Assembly: GCA_913052485.1 (NCBI GenBank)
Contig: CAJXDN010000004.1
Span: forward strand, 41,650-105,649
Direction of reading: 5' to 3'
From: an uncultured Flammeovirgaceae bacterium
GTDB taxonomy: Bacteria; Bacteroidota; Bacteroidia; Cytophagales; MED-G16
DNA length: 64,000 nucleotides
Part shown: positions 16,208 to 25,781 of the stretch, one piece after another
Numbering within the stretch: the stretch's first letter is position 1
Layout: every line of letters begins with the position of its first letter
The notes under the pieces: model-generated
What the model saw: the letters and a program-made list of their open reading frames with translations, nothing else
What the model was told of the DNA's origin: nothing
Databases searched by the model: none
Program-made: the position numbers and the translations under genes

Positions 16208-17338
16208 ATGAGATATTTATTAGTTTTTATTTTACTTTCATTTACCTTAAAAGGTCAAAATTTTTATTATCCAGGAGATGTTTGGGTAGAAAAAACTCCT
16301 GAGTCACAAGGTCTAGATTCAAAAAGGTTGAGTCAAGCTATTGAATTTGCAAGAAATAATGAAAATTCGGTTGAGAGAGATCTTAGAATAGCAATCCTCA
16401 AGTCATTTGGACGTGAGCCTGGGTACAGAATTAAGGGCCCTACTAAAAAGAGGGGAGAGACAAATGGATTAATTATTAAAAATGGCTACATCGTCGGGAG
16501 ATGGGGAGACACAGACAGAGTAGACATGACATTTAGCGTAACTAAAAGCTACCTATCCACAGTCGCTGGCATTGCCCACGATAAAAAACTTATCTCGATC
16601 AACGATAAATTGAAGGATTACATATGGGATGGAAAGTTTGATGATCCGCACAACAGTCAAATTACATGGCACCATCTCCTAAACCAGTCTTCTCAGTGGT
16701 CTGGAGAATTATTTGGAACCTACGACTGGGCAGATAGACCGCCAAGAGGGCTATCTATTGAGGAAATTAAAAAGCAAAAACTCTTACCTCCCGGCAGGGC
16801 ATACAAATACAATGACGTAAGGGTGAATTTATTATCGTACTCACTCCTAAATGTCTTCAGAAAACCTCTTCCAGTAGTTCTCAAAGAAAATATTATGGAT
16901 CCAATTGGTGCATCGACTACCTGGAGGTGGTACGGATATGATAATTCAATGGTCGTTGTCGATGGAGTTAATGTGCAGTCAGTCAGTGGGGGTGGTCATT
17001 TTGGTGGTGGTATTTTCATAAACTCTGAGGACCACGCAAGATTTGGGTTGCTTTTCTTAAGAGATGGTATCTGGGAAGGTGAGAGGCTTATATCATCTGA
17101 ATGGATTAAAAAAATAAGAGTACCATCTGAAAACAATCCAACATATGGGTACATGTGGTGGCTGAATACGGATGAAAGGTACTGGGAAGGATTACCAGAA
17201 AATATCTACTACGGATCAGGATTTGGAGGTAATTATGTTATAGTAATACCAGATCATGACATGGTAGTTGTGGCTAGGTGGCTTGATTCCTCCAAAGTCG
17301 GAGAGTTTGTAAGAAAAGTTGTTGAGTCACAAGAATAG
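16208..17338 (+). CDS. class C beta-lactamase-fold serine hydrolase (EstB/AmpC-like)
   Basis: A 376-residue secreted protein with a short signal peptide (residues 1-16, ending LKGQ). S110-V-T-K113 is the catalytic SxxK; YND in YKYNDVRVN corresponds to the YxN motif, and a Gly-rich HFGGG segment sits where the KTG strand is expected. The family covers beta-lactamases, DD-peptidases and esterases; substrate unknown. It shares a 63-bp divergent promoter region with the class A-like gene at 15260-16144, so both may be co-regulated. The next gene's best start is 13 bp beyond its stop. Confidence 0.82.
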   Translation: MRYLLVFILLSFTLKGQNFYYPGDVWVEKTPESQGLDSKRLSQAIEFARNNENSVERDLRIAILKSFGREPGYRIKGPTKKRGETNGLIIKNGYIVGRWGDTDRVDMTFSVTKSYLSTVAGIAHDKKLISINDKLKDYIWDGKFDDPHNSQITWHHLLNQSSQWSGELFGTYDWADRPPRGLSIEEIKKQKLLPPGRAYKYNDVRVNLLSYSLLNVFRKPLPVVLKENIMDPIGASTTWRWYGYDNSMVVVDGVNVQSVSGGGHFGGGIFINSEDHARFGLLFLRDGIWEGERLISSEWIKKIRVPSENNPTYGYMWWLNTDERYWEGLPENIYYGSGFGGNYVIVIPDHDMVVVARWLDSSKVGEFVRKVVESQE

Positions 17339-17351
17339 ATTTCTGTATGTA

Positions 17352-17798
17352 ATGTTGAAAGAAAAAATAATAGAAGAATTATCTAATTTATTAGAGTATA
17401 AAATATCAGAGGTAGAGGAGGAACTTAACCTTTTAACAAAAGATAAGAACGAGATAACGAAGAGTAGTGCCGGAGATAAGTTTGAGACAAGTCGTGCAAC
17501 AATCCAGAGTGAATTTGATAAGGTTAGCATAAATTTAATTAAGCTGAAAGATCAGTTGAGAAAGATAAAATTAATCTCTATTTCAAGTAAGCCACAAAAA
17601 ATTGGGTACGGGACGTTGGTTAAGACAAGTAATTCTATGTATATGGTCTCAATTGGGTATGGGAAATTAACATTAGGTAGCAAAGATATATATGTGATAT
17701 CACCTTTATCTCCAATTGGAAGAAAATTGATTGATAGACAAGAAGGAGAGTCTATAAGTTTTAATTCTAAAAGTGAGAAGATACTTGGAATCTTTTAA
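17352..17798 (+). CDS. GreA/GreB-like protein
   Basis: A 148-residue cytoplasmic protein from ATG 17352; a TTG at 17319 inside the previous gene would add 11 residues and is less likely. An N-terminal helical hairpin (residues 1-75) carries the motif SSAGDKFETSRA, followed by a small beta domain with YGTLVKTSNSMYMVSIGYGK and ISPLSPIGRKL. This matches Bacteroidota GreAB-C-like proteins. Classical GreA rescues stalled RNA polymerase through an acidic pair at the coiled-coil tip; whether this version does so is not known. It is the only clearly cytoplasmic protein in a run of secreted ones. Confidence 0.75.
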   Translation: MLKEKIIEELSNLLEYKISEVEEELNLLTKDKNEITKSSAGDKFETSRATIQSEFDKVSINLIKLKDQLRKIKLISISSKPQKIGYGTLVKTSNSMYMVSIGYGKLTLGSKDIYVISPLSPIGRKLIDRQEGESISFNSKSEKILGIF

Positions 17799-17841
17799 GA
17801 GCTCATCAATATAAAATTAGATTTGAATATTATCTCAGAAG

Positions 17842-17870
17842 TTGGTAGATTAGGATTGCAAATACTTTAA
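17842..17870 (+). promoter_or_regulatory. candidate Bacteroidota promoter for the propeller operon
   Basis: TTG at 17842-17844 and TACTTTAA at 17863-17870 are separated by 18 bp, close to the TTG-N17-19-TAnnTTTG consensus (TA and TT matched). Transcription would start about 15 bp before the start of the propeller gene and include the ATTAACCAAAC leader. Confidence 0.45.
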
Positions 17871-17877
17871 TTAACTA

Positions 17878-17888
17878 ATTAACCAAAC
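17878..17888 (+). promoter_or_regulatory. leader motif ATTAACCAAAC (second copy)
   Basis: Identical to the 11-mer in front of proteorhodopsin (2189-2199). Here it ends 4 bp before the ATG at 17893. It lies just downstream of a plausible promoter, so it would be in the 5' untranslated leader. Confidence 0.4.
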
Positions 17889-17892
17889 TATT

Positions 17893-20800
17893 ATGAGAAA
17901 TCTTCTCCTATTATTATCTCTCTGTCTTTTTTTTACTATTGACTCTCTAGCACAGAAAAAAAATAAAACTGAGGTAAACTACCTAGATAAAATATCATTA
18001 AATGGATTGAAATGGAGATCTGTGGGGCCTGCTTTAACCTCTGGAAGGGTATCTGATATAGCAGTCAATCCTAATAACCCATTCGAGTACTACGTGGCTG
18101 TGGCTTCAGGAGGTGTCTGGAAGACCTCAAACTGGGGTTTAGAATATATCCCAGTATTTGATGGTGAAGATTCCTACTCGATTGGTTGCGTTACTATAGA
18201 CCCAAATAACCCAAACGTTGTATGGGTTGGGACAGGAGAAAATAATAACCAAAGATCAGTGGCTTACGGTGATGGAATTTATAAATCCACAGATGGAGGT
18301 AAGTCTTGGGAGAATATGGGATTAAAAGACTCTGAACACATCGGAAATATTATTATTCATCCAGATAATTCTGATGTCATCTATGTATCTGCCTACGGAC
18401 CATTGTGGAGTAAGGGTGGAGAGAGAGGGGTGTACATGTCAGAGGATGGTGGTGATAACTGGAAGAGGATTCTGTATATTGACGAGCACACTGGTATCAA
18501 TGAGATCCACATGGATCCAAAAAATCCTAAGGTTTTATATGCCGCAGCACACCAGAGGAGAAGGCACGTCTATACGTATGTAGGAGGTGGCCCAGGTTCA
18601 AGTTTATATAAATCTACGGATTCTGGAAAATCATGGAAGAAAATTAATAGAGGACTACCAAGCGTTGAAATTGGGAGAATTGGGTTGGATATATCTCCAG
18701 TTGATAATAATGTACTTTATGCAATTGTCGAAGCGTCTGACAGGAAGGGAGGGTTTTATAAGTCCGAAGATATGGGAGAATCGTGGTCAAAACAAAGTGG
18801 AAAAGTAACTAGTGGTAATTACTACCAAGAAATATTTGCAGATCCTATTGATTTAGGAACTGTCTATGTGATGGATACATGGATGTCAGTCACTAAGGAT
18901 GGTGGAAAAACATTTGAGTATGTAGGAGAAGATTTTAAACATGTTGACAATCATGCGATGTGGATTAACCCAAATAACAACAATCACTGGCTAATTGGAT
19001 GTGATGGAGGTATTTATGAGACGTTTGATGCAGCAAAGAATTGGGATTTTAAGAAGAATTTACCAATTACTCAATTTTATAAGGTAGCGGTTGATAACGA
19101 CGTACCTTTTTACAATATTTATGGAGGAACCCAAGATAATTTCACAATTGGAGGGCCCTCTAGAGTTAACACATCTCATGGAATAACTAACCAGGATTGG
19201 TTTATAACCCATGGTGGAGATGGATTTGAGTCACAAGTAGACCCTAAAAACCCTAACATAGTATACTCACAGTCGCAGTACGGCTGGCTAGTAAGATTCG
19301 ATAAAAAGAGTGGGGAGGAGGTAGGAATTAAACCTATAGCGAGAAAAGGAGAACTGGGGTATAAATGGAATTGGGATGCTCCCCTTGCTGTGAGTAATCA
19401 TAAATCGGGTAGATTGTATTTTGCCGCAAATAAAGTTTTTAGGTCAGACAATTATGGTAACAGCTGGGAGGTCATTAGTGACGATTTATCAAGAAAAATT
19501 GATAGAAATAGGCTTGAGGTATACGATAGGGTACTTAGTATGGATGCTGTAGCAAAAAATGGATCTACATCACCTTACGGAACAATTGTTGCCCTTTCTG
19601 AATCTCCATTAAATGAGAATTTAATTGTTGTTGGAACCGATGACGGTTTAGTACATATAACATCAGACGGTGGCTCCTCATGGAATAAAGTTGATAATAT
19701 ACCTGGGGCTCCAAATCAATCATATGTTAATTCAGTGTATACATCTCACCACGACGAGAATATTATCTATGTTGCCTTTAACCACCATAAATATGGAGAT
19801 TTTAAGCCATATGTCTTCATGACAACTGATAGAGGAGATAATTGGAAATCTATAAGCAGTAACCTACCTATTAGAGGTAGTGTCTATGCAATTGAGGAAG
19901 ACCATGTCGACTCCGGACTGATATTTTGCGGTACTGAGTTTGGTGTATTTTTCTCTCCAGATAATGGTAAAATTTGGAAAAAGTTATCAAATGGATTACC
20001 AACTATTGCTGTCAGAGATATTGCAATTCAAAGAGACATGAATGATTTGATACTTGGAACTTTTGGAAGGGGGTTTTATGTTTTAGACGATTACTCATCC
20101 CTGAGGGATATTGATAACAAGAAGATATCAGAGAAAGCAATTATTTTTCCTACAAGAGAGGCAATTATGTGGGAGAAAGCATCCCCTCTTGGGCTTCCAG
20201 GAAAATCATTCCAAGGTGATAATTTTTACACAGGAGATAATCTTGATCCAGTTGCCATGATTAATTATTACTATGATGAAAATTATTTATCACTTAGAGA
20301 TAGAAGAAAGCAAAAAGAAAAAGGCTTAATTAAAAGTAATAAGGATGTATTTTATCCAAATTATGAAACTTTAAAAGCTGAGATGGATGAAGACCAAGCC
20401 AATTTGGTATTTACCATAAAAAATTCAGATAATATGGTTGTCAAAAAAGTTTTAAGGAAGCCAAGTAAGGGATTGAATAGGTTCCACTGGGATCTTAGGT
20501 ATGAGGCCACAAATCCTATTAATTTATCTTCTCCATCATTCTATAACCCTTTCGCAGGGAAATCGGAGGGAACACTCGTTGAACCAGGAGTATATACTGT
20601 TCAGATGGATTATTTAGTAGATGGTAATATTAGCATGCTCGTTGATCCTACTAGTTTTACTGTATCACTACTTGATAATACGGAGCTTCCGGCTGAGGAT
20701 AGAGAGGCTAAAATTAATTTTCAGAGAGATGTAGCTAAAATGCAGGGAGAAATAAATTCATACTCTAGTATTTTGTCAGAGATTAATAATAAGTTGAGAT

Positions 20801-21159
20801 ATTTTGAGCAGGCCATATTAAAACTTGAGAAGCCGATGGGTGAGCTATCATCTGAATTCAATGAAATTAAAGAAAACTCAAAACTTATAGGGGTGATGTT
20901 TTACGGTGACAATGTAAAAAGACGTTTGGATATGCAGCAGACCCCAACCCCTTCATCACGAGTAGGAATAATTGCCAGTGAGCAGAAATATTCTACCTCT
21001 TCACCTACTGAAACACATATTAGTAGTTTTGATATTGCTAAAGAGGAATTTCAGCCTATTAAAAATAAATTAGATTTATTAGTTGAAATGGTTAAAAAAT
21101 TTGAAGATAAAATGAAATTTTTAGGTGCCCCGTATACACCTGGAAGATTCGAAAATTAA
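17893..21159 (+). CDS. secreted Asp-box/VPS10-like beta-propeller protein (paralogue 2)
   Basis: A 1088-residue protein with a signal peptide (residues 1-20, ending SLAQ) and repeated Asp-box turns (STDGGKSW, SEDGGDNW, STDSGKSW, SEDMGESW, TSDGGSSW, TTDRGDNW). Architecture is the same as paralogue 1: N-terminal propeller set, then from about residue 740 a beta domain, then a helical tail. The opening LKWRSVGPALTSGRVSDIAV is nearly the same as paralogue 1. A good promoter and the leader motif precede it, and the third paralogue follows 23 bp downstream, so the two form an operon that probably continues into the sulfatase at 24375. Ligand or substrate unknown. Confidence 0.86.
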   Translation: MRNLLLLLSLCLFFTIDSLAQKKNKTEVNYLDKISLNGLKWRSVGPALTSGRVSDIAVNPNNPFEYYVAVASGGVWKTSNWGLEYIPVFDGEDSYSIGCVTIDPNNPNVVWVGTGENNNQRSVAYGDGIYKSTDGGKSWENMGLKDSEHIGNIIIHPDNSDVIYVSAYGPLWSKGGERGVYMSEDGGDNWKRILYIDEHTGINEIHMDPKNPKVLYAAAHQRRRHVYTYVGGGPGSSLYKSTDSGKSWKKINRGLPSVEIGRIGLDISPVDNNVLYAIVEASDRKGGFYKSEDMGESWSKQSGKVTSGNYYQEIFADPIDLGTVYVMDTWMSVTKDGGKTFEYVGEDFKHVDNHAMWINPNNNNHWLIGCDGGIYETFDAAKNWDFKKNLPITQFYKVAVDNDVPFYNIYGGTQDNFTIGGPSRVNTSHGITNQDWFITHGGDGFESQVDPKNPNIVYSQSQYGWLVRFDKKSGEEVGIKPIARKGELGYKWNWDAPLAVSNHKSGRLYFAANKVFRSDNYGNSWEVISDDLSRKIDRNRLEVYDRVLSMDAVAKNGSTSPYGTIVALSESPLNENLIVVGTDDGLVHITSDGGSSWNKVDNIPGAPNQSYVNSVYTSHHDENIIYVAFNHHKYGDFKPYVFMTTDRGDNWKSISSNLPIRGSVYAIEEDHVDSGLIFCGTEFGVFFSPDNGKIWKKLSNGLPTIAVRDIAIQRDMNDLILGTFGRGFYVLDDYSSLRDIDNKKISEKAIIFPTREAIMWEKASPLGLPGKSFQGDNFYTGDNLDPVAMINYYYDENYLSLRDRRKQKEKGLIKSNKDVFYPNYETLKAEMDEDQANLVFTIKNSDNMVVKKVLRKPSKGLNRFHWDLRYEATNPINLSSPSFYNPFAGKSEGTLVEPGVYTVQMDYLVDGNISMLVDPTSFTVSLLDNTELPAEDREAKINFQRDVAKMQGEINSYSSILSEINNKLRYFEQAILKLEKPMGELSSEFNEIKENSKLIGVMFYGDNVKRRLDMQQTPTPSSRVGIIASEQKYSTSSPTETHISSFDIAKEEFQPIKNKLDLLVEMVKKFEDKMKFLGAPYTPGRFEN

Positions 21160-21182
21160 TGAATTAAGCTTAAATTAAAAAT

Positions 21183-24100
21183 ATGAAAATCTATACTTAC
21201 TTTTTATTATTAATAATTCCATTTTTTTCTTATTCACAAGAAATTGATAAGTTGACTATATCTGATATGAAATTTAGGCATGTTGGTCCCGTTGGGAACA
21301 GACTAACATGTGTCTCAGGTATCGCAAATGATCCAATGACATACTATGTTGGTGCTGCTTCTGGCGGAGTTTGGAAGACGAAAGACGGTGGCTTGAACTG
21401 GTTTCCTGTATTTGATGGTCAGGAGGTTCACTCCATTGGAGCTGTTGCAGTTGCTCCCTCAAATCCGATGGTTGTATATGTAGGTACTGGCGAAAGTTCT
21501 ATCAGATCTAATGTATCGATTGGAGATGGAGTTTATAAATCTGAGGATGGTGGAGAGACATGGAAAAATATTGGATTAAAAAATTCAGGAAGAATATCCA
21601 GAATTATAGTTCATCCCGATGATCCTGATAAAGTCTATGTGGGAGCTTTAGGACACGCATACTCACCGCAGAAAGAGAGAGGAGTTTACATGACTCACGA
21701 TGGTGGAAAATCGTGGAGACAGACACTTTTTGTTGATGAAAACACTGGAATATCGGATATAGTGATGGATACTGATAATCCACTCGTATTATTTGCAGGA
21801 GCTTGGCATCTTGAACTCAAAACATGGCAGAGAATTAGTGGTGGACCTGGAAGTGGTATCTTCAAATCTACCGATGGCGGTATCACATGGAACCGGTTGA
21901 GAGGAAATGGTCTACCTACAAAAGATGTGGGTAAAATTGCTTTGGCTATGACTCCAGCAGCACCTGATAGGTTATATGCTCTAATTGAGACGGGCGATGG
22001 TGTTCCATACAAAGGAAAAGAAACAGAATCCGGTGAGCTATGGCGTTCAGACAATAACGGTAAGACATTTAAACTCATAAATTCAAATAGAGATCTAGGT
22101 GGAAGGCAGGCATACTACACTAGGACTGCTGCCTCCCCAGATAATCCTAATGAGGTATATTTTATGAGTAACTCCTTTTTCTCTAGCATTGACGGTGGGG
22201 TATCACTCGAAAATAGATCACCTGAGTCATCTCCAAACTGGGATCATCACGAGATGTGGATTGATCCTCATAATGGTGATAGGATGGCTGTGGCGGGAGA
22301 TGGAGGAATATCTATTTCCCTCAACAGAGGAAAAACTTGGCACAGAACATTTCTGCCAATAGCACAATTATATCACGTCACAACTGATAATAACATCCCT
22401 TATAATGTACTGACAAACAGACAAGATGGACCCTCAATGAAGGGGCCTAGTAGGACCAGAAGTGGAAACTGGTTTGGGCCTGGTATGATTCAGTCAGGTA
22501 TGTGGAGGTCGATTGGAGGTGGGGAAAGTGGTTTTGCTACTGCAGATCCAAAAAATCCAGATATTATCTGGTCAAGTGCTTCGGGTTATGGACCACTAGG
22601 AGGAATTGTCACTAGATATAATGAGAATACAAATCAATTTAGACAACTTGAAGTCTGGCCAGAATTAAGTGCGGGAAGTCACGCTTCGTTATTAAAATAT
22701 CGTTTTCAGTGGACATTTCCACTACTAATATCACCTCACGATAACAAAACTATTTATGTTACTAGTCAATTTGTTCATAGAACTACAAACGACGGACAGT
22801 CCTGGGAGGTAATTAGTCCAGATTTATCCTTAAATGACAAAAGTATGCAAGGGTTTTCTGGTGGATTAACTGGTGATAATATTGCTGTAGAGTACGCTAA
22901 CGTAATTTATGCTTTTGACGAATCTCCCGTAAAAAAAGGTTTATTCTGGGCAGGGACTAATGACGGATTAGTGCACATTAGTCAGGATGGTGGAGAGACA
23001 TGGACTAACGTAACAAAAAATATTCCAAATCTCCCTAAACTTGGAGTTGTCAGAAACATTGAGGCCTCAAAGTGGGATGAAGGCAAAGCATACCTTACTA
23101 TCGAGTTCCATCAGGTAGGAAACTTTGAACCTTATGTTTACAAGACTGAAAATTATGGTAAGTCATGGAAAAAAATAACAGAGGGTATTAGCCCTGGAAA
23201 TCTAAGTTATACTAGATGTATTAAAGAGGACCCTGTCCGAGAAGGTTTACTATACCTCGGTACAGAAAATAAGTTATATGTTTCTTTTGATGATGGTGGT
23301 AATTGGCAAGAGTTGATGTCTAACCTCCCTCACACACCAATGTACTGGATTGATATCCAAGAACATTTTAATGATCTGGTAGTAGGAACATACGGCAGAG
23401 GAATTTGGATTTTAGATGATATTTCTCCACTTCAACAACTAAATAGTGATTTGTCCTCGAAAAGTATTCATCTGTTTGATATAAAACCTTCCTATAGATT
23501 TCAGAATGTAACTAGCACATTACAGATGTTTCCAGAGGCATCAACTGGTCAAGATCCACCAAGCGGTGCATCAATTAATTACTGGCTTGAAAAAGATGAA
23601 GATATCAAAATTATTATTACAAATTCTGAAAATGACACAGTAAAAACCATCAATGATAAAGGCACGAAGGGGATCAATAGAGTTTGGTGGAATTTTATGG
23701 GAGAAAAAAGTGATGTAATGGTGATGAGAACAAAGCCTCTTTTTGCAGACTGGGTATCCCTTGGTGATGATAGAGTGAGGAATATTCCTTCAACAATTTC
23801 GATAATGCAACCTCCTGGGACATATACAGTAAGTATTCAATCTGGAGAAATAATTTCAAAGAAGGATCTCGTTGTAATTAAAGATCCCCATTCAGAGGGA
23901 ACAATTTCAGATATAAAATTACAGAATGAATTAATGCAAAAAATATACAGTGATCTAAATTCTACAGCTAAATACGTTAATTCAATTGAAAGTGTAAGAA
24001 GGCAACTTCTAGATTTAAGATCTATGCTTTCTGTCAGTGGAAAAGAAGAGAAATTAATTAGTGAGGTAGATAGTTTAGAAAATAAATTTTTAAAGTTGGA

Positions 24101-24368
24101 AAAGAAATTATTACAACTGAAAATTACAGGAAAAGGACAAGATGTTGTAAGGTATCCTAAAATGATAGGTGAAAAATTATCATATTTAGCTGAAAATGTT
24201 CAGATATCTGATTTTAAGCCAGCAGATTCTTATTATGATGTATACCAAGTTCTTAAGAAGAGGCTTGATCAGGTTGGGGATGACTATGACACATTAATCA
24301 ATACTGATCTTAATCAGTTTATTGAAAAAATGAACTCAATGGGAATAAATACTATTGTTCTAAGGTAA
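21183..24368 (+). CDS. secreted Asp-box/VPS10-like beta-propeller protein (paralogue 3)
   Basis: A 1061-residue protein with an N-terminal signal peptide (residues 1-18, ending FSYSQ). Asp-box turns include SEDGGETW, THDGGKSW, STDGGITW and SQDGGETW. It is more divergent than paralogues 1 and 2: the opening reads MKFRHVGPVGNRLTCVSG, and the central region has its own inserts (for example around WFGPGMIQSGMWRSIGGGE). The C-terminal helical tail, with many Leu/Lys heptad-like runs, is kept. The stop lies 6 bp before the next sulfatase start, so a propeller-propeller-sulfatase transcript is likely. It may present or bind the sulfated glycan that the sulfatase attacks (inference). Confidence 0.85.
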   Translation: MKIYTYFLLLIIPFFSYSQEIDKLTISDMKFRHVGPVGNRLTCVSGIANDPMTYYVGAASGGVWKTKDGGLNWFPVFDGQEVHSIGAVAVAPSNPMVVYVGTGESSIRSNVSIGDGVYKSEDGGETWKNIGLKNSGRISRIIVHPDDPDKVYVGALGHAYSPQKERGVYMTHDGGKSWRQTLFVDENTGISDIVMDTDNPLVLFAGAWHLELKTWQRISGGPGSGIFKSTDGGITWNRLRGNGLPTKDVGKIALAMTPAAPDRLYALIETGDGVPYKGKETESGELWRSDNNGKTFKLINSNRDLGGRQAYYTRTAASPDNPNEVYFMSNSFFSSIDGGVSLENRSPESSPNWDHHEMWIDPHNGDRMAVAGDGGISISLNRGKTWHRTFLPIAQLYHVTTDNNIPYNVLTNRQDGPSMKGPSRTRSGNWFGPGMIQSGMWRSIGGGESGFATADPKNPDIIWSSASGYGPLGGIVTRYNENTNQFRQLEVWPELSAGSHASLLKYRFQWTFPLLISPHDNKTIYVTSQFVHRTTNDGQSWEVISPDLSLNDKSMQGFSGGLTGDNIAVEYANVIYAFDESPVKKGLFWAGTNDGLVHISQDGGETWTNVTKNIPNLPKLGVVRNIEASKWDEGKAYLTIEFHQVGNFEPYVYKTENYGKSWKKITEGISPGNLSYTRCIKEDPVREGLLYLGTENKLYVSFDDGGNWQELMSNLPHTPMYWIDIQEHFNDLVVGTYGRGIWILDDISPLQQLNSDLSSKSIHLFDIKPSYRFQNVTSTLQMFPEASTGQDPPSGASINYWLEKDEDIKIIITNSENDTVKTINDKGTKGINRVWWNFMGEKSDVMVMRTKPLFADWVSLGDDRVRNIPSTISIMQPPGTYTVSIQSGEIISKKDLVVIKDPHSEGTISDIKLQNELMQKIYSDLNSTAKYVNSIESVRRQLLDLRSMLSVSGKEEKLISEVDSLENKFLKLEKKLLQLKITGKGQDVVRYPKMIGEKLSYLAENVQISDFKPADSYYDVYQVLKKRLDQVGDDYDTLINTDLNQFIEKMNSMGINTIVLR

Positions 24369-24374
24369 TATCCA

Positions 24375-25781
24375 ATGAGGAATAAATTTTTTGTTGTTTT
24401 TATCATATTTCTCATAGCTTCATGTTCATCAGAAGACTCACCGCCAAATATTATTGTTATTATAAGTGATGATCAAGGCTATGCAGACGTAGGGTTCCAT
24501 GGAAGTAAAGAGATTTTTACTCCTAATATTGATAGAATAGCAAAAAATGGAGTTGTTTTTTCTCAAGGATATGTTTCATATGCAGTGTGTTCTCCAAGTA
24601 GGGCAGGTTTGATAACAGGTAGATATCAGAATAGGTTTGGATACACTCGTAATATTTTGCTAGCGCCCAAAGACTCTTTGATGGGTCTTCCTATTTCTGA
24701 GCAGACACTCCCAGAGGTTTTAAATAATGTAGATTATAAAACTAAGGCGATTGGAAAGTGGCACTTAGGAGCTCATGAATCTTTAGTTCCTGAGAAAAGA
24801 GGATTTGATGAGTTTTTTGGCTTTTTAATTGGAGGACATAGGTATTTTCCTGATGATCTTACCCTTAATGACTTGACAGAGGCCAGCAGACAGATGGACG
24901 GTTACATCACTAAAATTTATGATAATGGAAAGAGAATAAATACTAAAAAATATTTAACGGAAGAGTTATCAAATAATGCTGTAAAGTTTATTGAAGATAA
25001 TTCTGAAGATCCCTTTTTTTTATATTTATCATATAATGCACCACACACACCTTTGCAGGCAACAGAGAGAGATTTGGAAAGAAATGATCATATTGATGTG
25101 GAAAAGAGAAGAACTTATGCTGCCATGGTGTCTTCGATGGATGATGGGGTAGGATCGATATTAGATAAACTTGAGGAAAAGAATATTTCTGAGAATACAA
25201 TAGTTATTTTCTTTTCTGATAATGGAGGTGTAGAGTGGTATAATTTTTCTGATAATGGACCGCTTAGAGGAATAAAAGGTGATTTTTTTGAGGGAGGAAT
25301 TAGAGTGCCTTTTGCCATGCAATGGCCAAAAAAAATTAGACCAGGTATAAACTATAACAAACCAATCATTGCTTTAGATGTCTTTGCCACAGTAGTATCG
25401 GCTGCATCTGCAGAAAAATTTATCAAAAATAATATTGATGGTGTAAACTTGATACCATATATAAATGGAGATATAATCGGATCACCCCATGATTACTTAT
25501 TTTGGAAAAACCCTGATAAAGATATTGATGTGATAAGAGATAATAGATATAAATATATTAGAGTGAAAGATGATGAATATATTTTTGATCTAGATAATGA
25601 TATAAGTGAAGAAAATAATATTATAAGTTCTTCCATACCGATTTATCAAAAACTAAAACTTAAGTTTAAAGAGTGGGAAAAAGATATGATTGATCCAGTT
25701 TTTATGGATTTGGGTATGGGAAAAGAATATAATAAATTAAATCCAGATAGGTGGTATAAGACTAACCAAGAGAAACAGTAA
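24375..25781 (+). CDS. sulfatase lipoprotein (FGly type), second copy
   Basis: A 468-residue sulfatase. The leader ends LIASC (Cys17, lipid anchor). The metal Asp pair is in ISDDQGYAD (residues 32-33), and CSPSR (72-76) is the formylglycine signature. KWHLG and SDNGG carry the further active-site Lys/His and Asp/Asn. It is diverged from the sulfatase at 7377 and closer to the arylsulfatase A/N-acetylgalactosamine-sulfatase style (GRYQNRFGYTRN after the signature). It is co-directional with the propeller gene 6 bp upstream. Its last 20 bp overlap the 3' end of the convergent phosphatase gene. Confidence 0.92.
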   Translation: MRNKFFVVFIIFLIASCSSEDSPPNIIVIISDDQGYADVGFHGSKEIFTPNIDRIAKNGVVFSQGYVSYAVCSPSRAGLITGRYQNRFGYTRNILLAPKDSLMGLPISEQTLPEVLNNVDYKTKAIGKWHLGAHESLVPEKRGFDEFFGFLIGGHRYFPDDLTLNDLTEASRQMDGYITKIYDNGKRINTKKYLTEELSNNAVKFIEDNSEDPFFLYLSYNAPHTPLQATERDLERNDHIDVEKRRTYAAMVSSMDDGVGSILDKLEEKNISENTIVIFFSDNGGVEWYNFSDNGPLRGIKGDFFEGGIRVPFAMQWPKKIRPGINYNKPIIALDVFATVVSAASAEKFIKNNIDGVNLIPYINGDIIGSPHDYLFWKNPDKDIDVIRDNRYKYIRVKDDEYIFDLDNDISEENNIISSSIPIYQKLKLKFKEWEKDMIDPVFMDLGMGKEYNKLNPDRWYKTNQEKQ

